Shown: positions 33,401 to 45,400 of the stretch, in pieces
Position numbering within the stretch: the first letter of the stretch is position 1
How the letters are laid out: each line of letters opens with the position of its first letter
Source: Agapetus fuscipes
Lineage: Eukaryota > Arthropoda > Insecta > Trichoptera > Glossosomatidae
Direction of reading: 5' to 3'
DNA length: 64,000 bases
Assembly (NCBI GenBank): GCA_951799405.1
Contig: OX637343.1
Coordinates: 9,774,524 to 9,838,523 of the forward strand
Position numbers and translations under genes: made by a program
Notes under the pieces: model-generated
Seen by the model: only the letters and a program-made list of their open reading frames with translations
What the model was told of the DNA's origin: nothing
The model's database searches: none

Positions 33401-36400
33401 ATAACAAATAATAATATTTAGTTTACAAATTTTTTTGAAGGAATTCAAAGAAAACACTGTTTATTTTCACTCAAATATATTTAAAAAGATTAAAATCTTT
33501 AAATAAATTACAAACGCGTTTTCGACCTAGTAGGTCATCATCAGGTATAAACGCGTTTGTAATTTATTTAAAGATTTTAATCTTTTTAAATATATTTGAG
33601 TGAAAATAAACAGTGTTTTCTTTGAATTCCTTCAAAAAAAATTGTAAACTAAACATTATGAATTTTCACAGTGTTAATACACAAACAATACAAAATATAA
33701 ATAATAATATGTTTAAACATTAAAAACAAATACAAAATTCTATATTCGATATTCTGGAAAGCTTTCATACATCTTCATAAACTTCTGACTTCCAACCTAG
33801 CGCAAACCTGGACAAACCTGGCACCAATCCTGGTACTGCCCTTGGAGTGACTACATCACAAAGCGGCGCTACAAAGAAATCACCAACTCATCACTGGCAA
33901 AAGTGAACCGAGTTTTTACAGAATTGGTGGTAGACCTCATACCAACCTGTTATTCAAGGTCACATTCAAAACTAATAATCAAAAGCATAGACTTTTGATC
34001 GTGGAATAATTTTTTTTTACTATTTCTCACTTACAAGGAATCGGCTAGCTTTAAGTTCTCCTGTGTAGCTCTTTCCCGTAACATGCTGGTAGAGGGCTTT
34101 TGCTAGGGCAGTGGATATGTTGGCATATCTGCTCTGGATGCTGTCGTCAGGTATGAGGGAGTCGGGATACGCAAACGCCTGGCCATCTGTGTGAAAAATA
34201 CACAAGTTTTATTAATAACAGTTTGCATTGCATTTGAATTCAGAAAACCTTTTCAAAATATATTTAATGTGATTGATGATATTTGCACACAATGTGTGAT
34301 TTATTCGCAAGATGAGGTTCGCAAATGAATTGACATAGACAAAACTGAGCGTCACACTGCCGGGTTGCTAGGCAGTGGAAAACCAATATTTTGTTGTCGG
34401 TTGCTAAGGACCGTAGTCCCAAACAAGTGTGGCGTTTGCCTGATGAGAATCAAGTTTTAATTCAAATTTGTGCTGGGTCTAATTGTGTGAATGTGATAAT
34501 CTATAATCAAATGCAGTGATTCCCAAGCTGCATTGTCTTTATTTATTTCTTTAAGACATTAATTATTATGGGATTTTATATTGTAGGTTCGAAATGATAT
34601 TTATCTTTGCAGCTTAGATTTACATTTTAGGATAAAACTATATAAATGCAATGTTGAATTACCTTTCTTTGCATCAAAAGACCTATTGTAATAGACGTAC
34701 TCCAGATAGTCCTTATCATCAAGGATGGACTGGTAGTGGTGGTTGCTGAAGGAGTCTCCGTGGTCCACCACCACCCCTGATGGAACGGAGACGTTCAGGA
34801 TGCGGTCGAGGGAGTGTGTGGCGGAAGGAGGAATCCAGCCAGCCGTGGAGAGAGAAGGCACAATGTCAGCGTGAGACATGGCCTTAACCAGAGATGCAAT
34901 CTGAAAAATTAAATAAATATGTACCTATCAGAATAATATTTACAATAATTATAAATACACAATTAAAATTAATTTATTGGATATTAGACGAACCATTATA
35001 AGAGAACTTATATTATTCTCAAAGTTTTGTTAGTGACGTAACTAATGTCTTCAGGAGACACCCTCTCTGCACAACAGTGGCGTGCATATCATAAAGACCA
35101 TTAGGCCTCGCCTAACTTACTTTTTAGGAAAGAAAAAATATTTTTGGAACAATAATTTTAATAAGAAACAATATTAATCGACGCCTAAAAGATAGGCAAT
35201 TTTCGTAGCCCCGAATTAGACATTTGTAAGTTAGCGCCTACCGTTTTCATGCATGCAATACGCTCAGCGCGGTCCAGCAAGGAGATTTTGAACTTTAGCT
35301 CGGTCCTAGCGCGGCCATACATGTAAACAAATTCCCACTCATACATCCACATGTGGCCACCGTCTGTACGCTTCAACTCAGGCTTGCCTGGGTCAAAAGA
35401 CAATAATAATTGGAAACGCACTTACGTCATAGTAGAGTAGAGACAGAAATAAACTGGTGATATACATGAAAGAGATGCAGAAAAGAAGTGTGTGAATTTT
35501 AACTTTTTGTTCATTCTCCAATTTCTTCCAAGCCCGCGCGCGTTATTTTTGACGTCTGTGATTGTTTTTGTGATTTATTGTGAAACTTAATTATTACAAT
35601 GGATAACTTCAGTTGTGAAAATTGTAAGGGAAATGTGTGCTTTCTAAAAATTAAATTCGGTTCGTTTTCTAAGCTTAGTTTTAACGATAAAATGCAAGTG
35701 ATAAGTAAAGGACGGTCAACACCATCTTTAGAGTTAGTGCAAATCCAGAAAACGGTTAATCGGTCGAGAAGATTTCACAAATCAGCTTATGAAACTTTTC
35801 CGTGGTTAACTGGCTGTGTGCATAGTAATCGTTTGTTTTGTTTTTCGTGCTTGTTGTTTTCAAACGATAAATCTGTTTGGTGCGATACCGGGTATATAGA
35901 TTTGCATAATTTACATGGTACCGCGAAAAAACATGAAACTTCCCTCAGACATATTGAATCGTCTTTAAAAATTAAAATGTTTGGTAAAAATCGTATTGAG
36001 ACAAGAATCAATCATCAATTACGTGAAGATATCGATAAACATAATGCAAAGGTAGAACGAAATATTAATATTTTTAAACGATTAATCGATATAGTTTGTT
36101 TTCTAGGAAAACAAGAGTTACCGTTTCGTGGAGCCAGTGAAAGTTCTTCTTCAGTTAATAAAGGGAATTTTTTAGAGTTAGTAGACCTCTTAGCTAAATA
36201 CGACGGTGTTTTAGAAAATCACCTGCAAATTTGCACAAATGCTTTTACCGGTTTATCTTGTAGAACCCAGAATGATTTAATTTCTAGTGTAGCTTCCTTA
36301 ATTAATGATTCAATTCAAAGTCAAATTAATTCGACGGATTTTGTTGCTATAATGATTGACGAAACGCCGGATATAAGCGGTCGAGAACAATTAGTTATTA

Positions 36401-39400
36401 TTTTGCGGTATTTTCATGAATCTCAGGTTGTAGATCGTTTCATCAAATACGTAGATGTGAGTGCTGATCGCACAGCTTCATCTCTTAGTGCCGTGGTGTT
36501 GGAAATTCTCGAAAAATATAATTGTTTATCTAAATTAGTAGCTCAAACATACGACGGGGCAGCAGTTTTATCGTCTGAACAAAACAGAGTTCAAGCATTA
36601 GTAAGGATTCAATGCCCATTGGCTTTATATGTTTGGTGTTCCGCGCATGTCCTAAATTTAGTTCTATCAAAATCTTTCGAACGTGTCGGGGAAGCAAAGC
36701 GTTTTTTTCATATTTTAAAAATGTTGGGTAATTTTTTTCACACTAGCACGAAACGTTTAGCTCATTTTAATAAATTCGCTGACATGAAAAAAATTCCTCG
36801 CGCTTCTGAGACTCGTTGGTCGTATCACTCGCGTATAGTAAACGTTGTATTTAAAGAAAAAAGTAACTTGATTAATTTCTTCGAGGAAATGTGTGACAAT
36901 GTGGATCTGTGGGACGGTGATACATTAACACAAGCTACGTCTTTTTTCTATAGCCTGAAAGAATTTGAATTTAATTTTTTTTTACATATTTTTGATGCCA
37001 TTTTCTCAGAGACGGACATTATTTTCGATATTCTACAAAACAAAACGTCTGATATTGCATACTGCGTTCGTAAAATTAAAGATTTCGAAGTTTATTTACT
37101 AAATTTACGTTCTAAGTTTATGGAAATTTATAATAAAGTAGTTAAAATTTGCGGAACTCCTAAACGAAAACGTAATATTGAAAATATGGAGACACATTTC
37201 AAACAACTCTTCAATGGATTGATTGACAATGTGGTTAGCGAGATTCGCGATCGGTTTAAGAGCTTAAAAGACTTAAAGTTTTTTGAGTTACTTGCTTGTG
37301 ATAACTTCCGTAAGTTTACCTCTACTTTTCCTGACGATTTAGTGAATAACTTTGTAAGATTGTACAGCACTCTCAGCTTTGATGTAGACCGTTTAAAAAA
37401 TGAATTAAGATGCGTTTATACAACAGCGGATTTTCAAAATTTAAGTGTTCATGACTTAATAGAACATGTATTCACCAACAGTTTAGATAAAGTTTTCCCC
37501 CAGGTGGTCCGGCTGGCTAAGTTGATCGTCACTATTCCCGCGAGTAGTGCTTCTGCAGAGCGCTCTTTTTCGTCCCTCAAACGTTTGCACACATATTTGC
37601 GTAATACTCAGGGTCAGCAACGCCTCACCGACCTCTCGAGTATCGCGATAGAAAAAAAAATGTTGACTGATATAAAACGTGGTACTTCTTTTTACGATGA
37701 CGTTTTAAAAGCATATTTAAAAAAAGAGAGGCGCCCTGAGCTTATTTACAAATAAGAGTGGCAGGGCTTGCATTCATTTATGATTTAGGTTTTTACATGC
37801 ACATTTTCCTTACTTTTTTCGCAATTTTAAAAATCATTAAGTCAGCGGTTTTATGCCTTAGATACTGTGTGTGTTTGGAAGAATTGAGAAAAACGGCCTT
37901 TCTTAAGGCCACTTCAAGTATCGAGTTATTGAATTGTCTTATTATAATCAATCATTTACTCTGATATTTGATGTGGCTCAGGCGGCTTCCACTAAGCTTT
38001 TCAGTATTTATGTGTAAGTGTCGTGGGACAAGAACAACTACATAATGCTAGAGATTCTACAATGACTAAGGTAAGAGTTTCATAGATACTTTAAAGGTCC
38101 GTCTGAAACGGCAAGAAAAAACCACGGTGGTTATTTATTTAAGACAACTAATGCAATATTATTTCATTTTTAGGTTCAAGTTGGAATTACGGTCGTTTTA
38201 CATGTTTACAATAATTATAACTACACAGTTTTTTTTTAACGGATATTACACGAACCGTCATAAGACAACTTACATTATTCTCTTATAACAGTTCGTGAAA
38301 TATCCGATAAAAAAACCTACCTGCAATTATTGTAAATATTATTTCAGTTTTATACATGAAGGGTCTATGTTATATGTTTCTTAAAACATTGTTTTCAGAT
38401 AATTGCTATTTCAAATTTTGTTCCGACAGGTTTCCCTGGAAAAATCGGTTTTTCGTTTTTGGTTTAATTAAATTGTAAATGCCACTGGCTGTATGGAATA
38501 TGAAAAAAATCGGATTTTTATTGTTTTGGAGTTGCGCACAAAAAATAATCTTGTCCTGTCGAAAACCACCCAAAACCTAGAAGTTGCCGAACTAGGTCTT
38601 AATTCCTATGATCGCCCCTGCTGCACAATGACTGAGGATGAACTTATTGAATTGCCTTAAATTAATTTTAACTGTGTACATAGTTATAATTATTGTAAAT
38701 ATTTTACTACTATACATTTAGGTATGACAACTTTATTTATTAAATATGTCAATCGACCGTAATTAGAACCTAAACATAAGGTATATTAGGAAGATTTTAT
38801 ATTTGGTGAGATAAGCCCAAGTTGCAAAGATATATTAACATTCAAAATTCATATTAAATGCATACCCACAAACAGACACATGTAATTTCGCGCTTACAAA
38901 TGCTAAATGTGTACTTACACTTCAAAAACCAAACCTCAAATTCTTCCTATCCTTACATACCTCCTTCATTTCATTCATATCCATCACCTTTTTCATACAT
39001 TTTCTTCTACACTAATATTACAAATCAATGGTAAAACAAGCAACCTTCTCATTGTGTTCTGGCTCCGCATACTTCCTGGAGAACACCATCAGGTTGTCGC
39101 TGCGCCTGCCCCTGATCTGCCCCGCGTGCAGGTGCGCCCCCAGGGACTTCCCCTGTAGGGAGGGGCCCTCCTCGGGGAACAGGGAGCGGGAGAGATCAAA
39201 GGCGAGGCGCTGGGAGCCTATGTAGTCATACGACTCTCCGTTCAGCCAGATGAACATGACGTTGCGCTCTGAAATATATTTAAATCAACATGTTAGATAT
39301 CTGAACCGTAGAACCATTCTCAGACAATGCTATCAGGGTGACTTTATTCTAAACAGAGACGGGTGAGGGAAGCTTGAAAATAACTCCGCAAAATTGGAAT

Positions 39401-42400
39401 TATTAAACATTATCTCTGTAATTACTGTAAATATTATTATTTGTTAATTTCTAAAATGTAATTTGTTGGGTATGTTCCTTGACTTGACATATGCGGCTGA
39501 CTACCCGTGGTGTAGGAAATGGTTCACTTTGCCAATGTCACCCCTGTTTCAGGGAAGGACGGCAAGAGTTGCAAGGTGTATGTCCATTTGGAATTTAGGT
39601 TTTTATATTGTAGGTTCACATGCAGCATGTGCAAGCATGAACTTGTATGAGTCTGTTTGCGAGAATGCATATAATGTGAATCCCAATGTTACATATCTTT
39701 GCGACTTAGATTAGATTAGATTAGATCTCTGCGCACAGGTTAAGTGTATGACATGTGAAGGTGCACTGTTCCACATAATAACAGAGCTCACCAGATAAAT
39801 CATCAAAGTGATAAAAAATACTTTGGTTGAACATACCATAGATTTTGCTTTGGTTAGCTGGCAACATTCTGTTCAGTACTTCAGCTGCTGCCAACATGGT
39901 GGTCAAACCTGACACGGTCCCAATGGCGCCAACTCCAGAACCTTTAAGAAGAAAATAATGGTTGGCTGAAAAAAGACAATAGCGCCGGATTCATTCAAAA
40001 TTAACAAAACACGTAAGCACTAGACAGCAAAATACATGCAAGCATTGAAATAAAGCTAAATTACTTTCAAGATATAAGTGTACATGAAAGATAAAGAAAT
40101 AATGTAGTTATTGATAAATTGTACCATCAAAGAATGAAGTTGAGTCCATGTTTGCGGTAACCAAAATCATGCTACCATCCGACTCTTTCACAGGATGGCG
40201 GATTGTTGTGGCATTCTTGCCAAAATCAGCCGGATTCTGTAATAATACACATAAACAATAGAGATTATGCCATCAAACAGGATCTGTGAAAAAAAACAGC
40301 ATCATCATCAATTGAACATATAACTTAACATATAACTAACATGTTGGCTTCCAAGTACGAGATAACTCGTAGACTTGTTCTTCTTTAGAACGCTGACTAT
40401 GAGTTATCTTGTCCTGAGTTTACTTGCCATTTTTGTGAACCTACGATTTAACTCGAAATATATCAGTGCTAATATCTATAGATGGCTTCTGAGAAAAGAA
40501 CAAAAAATTCAATGCTGGCTGGCATGAACAGAAAATTTATACTTCTTCTCAATCTTGTTCTTCATTGCTGAGGGTTGTAACCCGTGTGAAAGCAACTTCT
40601 CTTCTCCAGTTCTCTCTTGACTGTGTTGCCGCAGCCACCGAGGTGCCTGCTGCTGTCTTCACTTGATTGGTCCATCAAGTGAGGGATCTTCTTCCTCTCT
40701 TCCCCTCCAAGCCACCGATCACAACCAGTTGTTCCAATCTATCCTCATTGACACAGACAATGTCTCCGAAAAATTGAAGAATAAGAAGTGTACATATTAT
40801 ATTGGTCAGAGTCAAGCCATCCAAACATATCTCCTGACGAATAGACTCGTTGATATGTTTAGCCGTCCATGGGATTCGGAGCACACGCCTCCAGCACCAC
40901 ATTTTGAAAGCATTGATTTCTCTTTTTTCTGCTACTTTTATGGTCCATGTCTCAGCAGCATAAAGAAAAATGGAGTGGACCAGACTCCTGACAAGGTTTA
41001 TCTTGGTGCTGTTACTCACACCCCGGTCAATATTTTATCCAGCTTAGACGTGGCACTTTTAGGAATGGCGATACAACAAAAATTAATTAAAGACGAACAA
41101 AAAATATAAGTATAGAAATTAGTTTTCTATAGATTATATAGTTCACATTCAAGGAAAAAAATAAAATGTAATTATAAATATTTGTTTTAATTCACTTTAT
41201 TCTTTTTCTTTATGCTCGAATATTTTCGCCTAATGAAAATTGTTTTGAAAATTATTTTATAAAAATATATTTGTAACCATTCTGCTCTTGAAGATGCCTC
41301 ATTACTCATTAGGCAAAATATTCGAGCATAAACAAAAAGAATAAAGTGAATTAAAACAATGTTTTACCATTTATATTTTTAAATATTTATAAAAATGGAC
41401 ATTCACTGTGTTAACAGATCAACACTAAAAAATATTGAAATGTAATTGTTTGTGGAACTGCTTTTCATTTTTGGCACGATTTCTGAAAATTGCAGTCAAC
41501 GTGTTAAGAGAATTAAGCGCCCTTGGGGTGGCTAGTGCCACTAAATGGCCCTACGTAAAATTGTCCAATTATTATTATTATTATTAACTTACAATGTCAG
41601 TGGCTCGTTCAACATATGGATTTCTGGAGAAGAGAGATGTGTACACAGACTTGCCAGCCAAAGGATCGCAGTAACGCACCGGACTCAAGTTCTTGTTCAA
41701 ATTTGACCTGTGAAAACATCAATGAAAATATATTCTTCTTTTACATTTCGTAAACAATCATTTGGAAAACATTGTAACTGTATCCATCTTCCATTTCGCT
41801 AGGCGTGGCTGATACTTCCGCAGATGTTTCTCAACTTTTTTCTGTCTTGCACACTTCTTTTATCTTCCCTTCATTTATCACTCTTTTCATGAACGTTCAT
41901 CTCGTTTTCTCACTCTCAGATTCCAGTCATTTGCAATCTCGCTTATTTGTACAATTTATTCTTTCCTCGGTCTTGCCCGAAGTGTTTCAACAGAAAAAGA
42001 GTGTTTTAATGATGATGATAATGTTATGTAGAGTATTTTCATAGTTAACATGCACTGCATTTAGGAGAGAACCATTCACTTAGTATGTTTTCAAAACATC
42101 CCACAATATACCTCTGTCTACTGAGTCAAAAGCCATTCCAGATGTACAAAGATCATGAACAGCTTCCCCCTCACCAACAGTTGTTTATCAACAAGTTGTC
42201 GTAGAGTAAAAATCTAATCAACACAGCCTCTACCAGCCATAAAGCCGGACTGTATGTCGGAAATCCTTTCAATAGTAGTTTTTTTTTTTGCTCTATTTTA
42301 CCTTCTTATGCAGACTTCACTACTGACTGCAGCAAACATGAAAGCATCCAGTTCCACGGCACACAGTGATCGGGACGACTGGTTCTCCAAATCAAAGTTG

Positions 42401-45400
42401 TTGTACCTGTAACAAAGAAAACATTTATTACAACAAGTATTTATATTGAAAATTACCCGACGGATAAATAAACTAGAAGGTCAAAAAAAATGCTATTTCA
42501 GGTCTATTTTATAATCTAAGTTACAAAGATGTAATAATATTTCAAATTCATTCGCACAAACAGACACGTGTTAATTAATTAAATAAATACACTGTTTTTT
42601 TGACACGTGTTAGTTTGCGCTTACAAATGCTGCAGGGGTGACATTGGCAAAGTGAACCATTTTTTACAGCATAAGTGGTCAGCCTCATACCAACCTATTA
42701 GTCAAAGGATTCCATTGACTTATAATATCTGTGGACTATAAACTATTTCCCTGCAAATAGACACAATATTTGTGTCAACCTACGTAATTGAAAATCATCA
42801 TTAGTTAGAAAGAGAGCAAAGATCTTTTAAGTCTGATTACATTGTAAACAAAAAACTTGGTTTTTAATATTTCTTAGAATAAAATTCCAATAAAACACTG
42901 TATATTTTCATCAATTATTATTAATATATTTCAATTAATATTTACGACCGTTTTCAATTTACAATCATGAATTTTTAAATTTTATTGTATAGGTCGCGCC
43001 ATGTAAAAAGAACGCTGAGGAGAAGTGGAGGGGGTGTATTTGCGCATGGGTTACAGTCGCGCAAGTACCAAAAAGTCCGCTAAATCGCCTACTGCGCAGC
43101 TCGCTGCCAGCGTTCTTTTTACATGGCGCGACCTATACTTGACAATGATTATAAATCAAACGTTCGTAAGTTGGTGAAGATACGAGTATACAGTGTTCTA
43201 TTGGAATTTGTTTCTAAAAAAATATAAAAAATCAATATCAATTTTCACAGTGTTAATACACAAACAATACAAAATATAAAAAAACTTGGGTTACACTAAA
43301 ACATCTTTCCAGAAAGTTGTCAGTTTTGAAATTCACGTCTGCTGCGGTGCTATGAGCGCAAATCTGCAAAAAAACAATACTTCAAATCCACTTACTTCTC
43401 AAAGCACTGGACGATCAGCTGTATCTCGTCGTTTTTGTCTGGCGGCAGGTAGAACACGGGGAAGGGGAAGTTCATCTGCAGCAGGCCGGCCCCCTGAGGG
43501 TTCCACGCGGGGGCTGCGCTCTGCCTGGAGCTGCACTGCCGCACAGACGGGCTCTGGGACCACTCGTTGGGGCAGCGGGATTCTGGACTGTACACCTCGG
43601 GACTGGAAGATAAATGGAATATTTTTCACAATCAAAATGCTTTGTATAGGAGTTTTAGGTTTACACGGCCGGCTGTTGATACTGGAGAGTTGCTTTCCGC
43701 AATCTACTGCCGTGAGTTTCCAAATGTTTCCCATATGTCTACGATGGGCTTCTTAAGCGTGAAGGTGAATCAATGATGATGATTTTGATGAAAATGAGAG
43801 TACACCAGGGCTGGAAGTCTCATCACCACGGTAATTCTTACCTACCGATTATCAGTAATATTTGTATGAAGACCTGTCAATCCAAGATGACCGCAAGTGA
43901 ACAGCTGATTAGTCTTAATACAAATATTATCGATTTATCGGTATATATATTTGGTTGAACATTAGCCCTGCAACTCTTGTCGATCTTCCCTGAAACAGGG
44001 GTGACATTGGCAAAGTGAACCATTTTTTACAGTATGGGTGGTCAGCCTCATACCAACCTATAAGTCAAGGAATACAAATAAAAAATAACATTAATATATT
44101 GATACTAGAAATAATCACAAGTTACTTTTTGTTTTGAAAACTAAAGAACCCTATAATGTAGAGGTGCCCAAACGGTCGATCGCGACCGGTCGATCGCGGG
44201 AGGTTTTGAGGTCCATCGCCGAGTATAGATAAAATTTTCATATTTTTCTGGCAGTAATCCTTACTGGTCATCTATACCCGAAATGAAATATCCGTTAATA
44301 AAGCAAATAGTACTGCAAATAACTGTTCCGTGCGAGTCTGCATTTTCTCATATGAAAATGATAAAATCAAAATATCGTACTCGTCTCACAAATGACCACC
44401 TGACAGCCTGCTTGCGTCTAGCTTTAACTGAGAATATCCCTAACTACGAACATTTTGTGGAAAACCACCAATGTCACGCTTCGACATCAGCATTAAGATA
44501 ATTTTTTTTTTTTAAATCTAATCTAATCTAAGCTGCAAAGATATATATCATTTAAGATTTATATTAAATGCATTCCCACAAGCAGATATGTATAATTTTG
44601 CGCTAACACATGCCGCATGTGGACATACAATATAAAAACCCAATCTCAAATGAACATAAGCCTTGCAACTCTTGCCGTCCTTCCCTGAAACAGGGGTGAC
44701 ATTGGCAAAGTGAACCAATTTTTTACAGTATGGGTGGTCAGCCGCATAACAACCTATAAGTCAAGGAACATACATGACAAATTACATTTTTAAAATCAAT
44801 AAAATAACAATATGTATATACATTGACATAAAAAACTAAATCACAAAACCAATTTTACTTTTGTACCAGTATTATTTTAATTTCTTTTTGTAATGTTAGA
44901 AATTAAAAATTTAATACAGATTTGACATTTTGCACTCAATGTAGTTTTACTTATGCAAAGTTTTTTCTTAATAAATATTTTTACATTATGAATTATGAGT
45001 TATATTTGGTGTATATCATGTCAATCTGCTATTCATAAATTTTTGCTAGGTCAATCTCCTCAAGAAAAAGTATGGGCACCCCTGCTATAATGCAACAATA
45101 TTAAAGATGGAACTCACACATTGCTGCCATTGTTGAACACGACAATCCCGTTGATCTTGTCCGGCCTGGCCACCAGTCTTCCAACCGTGGTCGGCTCGAA
45201 CATGGCCAGAGGCAGGACGGCCGTGTAGACGCCAGCGCTGGATGCATCGCCCAGCAGCCAGTCAACGTCTGAGGAGTTGCGGACCACGTGGAGGATGCCC
45301 ACATCGCCTCCAAGGTGCGCTGGAGGCGGTGAGAAAACCAAATATATGAAGGCTTATTTATTTTAAATTACAAATTATAAGAGAGCGCCGTTTTTGTGTG

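Larger units (their letters stand above)
35075..38620 (+). mobile_element. Complete hAT transposon, 8-bp target duplication
   Basis: 3546-bp element with ends CAGTGGCGTGCAT at the left and CAGGGGCGATCAT (complemented) at the right. It is flanked on both sides by CTGCACAA (35067-35074 and 38621-38628). The 8-bp duplication and CAG-G ends are diagnostic of hAT elements. It lies in nicastrin intron 9 in the orientation opposite to the gene and carries an uninterrupted transposase ORF, which suggests recent insertion. Confidence 0.93.
34935..38703. mobile_element. Short MITE, split by the hAT element
   Basis: Ends 'aatatttacaataattataa' at 34935 and its complement ending at 38703, with a second inverted block 'ttaaaattaattta'. 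Excluding the hAT and one target copy it would be about 215 bp. A second copy of the same element sits within the hAT at 38199-38342. Confidence 0.65.
44159..45084 (+). mobile_element. Non-autonomous hAT with 8-bp duplication
   Basis: Ends TAGAGGTGCCCA and complemented CAGGGGTGCCCA, flanked by CTATAATG at 44151-44158 and 45085-45092. The interior keeps only a transposase C-terminal fragment and carries a nested family A copy. It lies in nicastrin intron 3; its duplication ends 25 bp from the exon 3 boundary. Confidence 0.9.

Noticed and set aside
35599..37755. Domesticated host ZMYM-type gene
   Set aside because: It lies within hAT inverted ends and an exact 8-bp target duplication, so it is a transposon gene; domestication has no support here.
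40663..41109. 148-codon plus-strand frame
   Set aside because: It is the shadow of the antisense LINE RT remnant, which has recognisable motifs.
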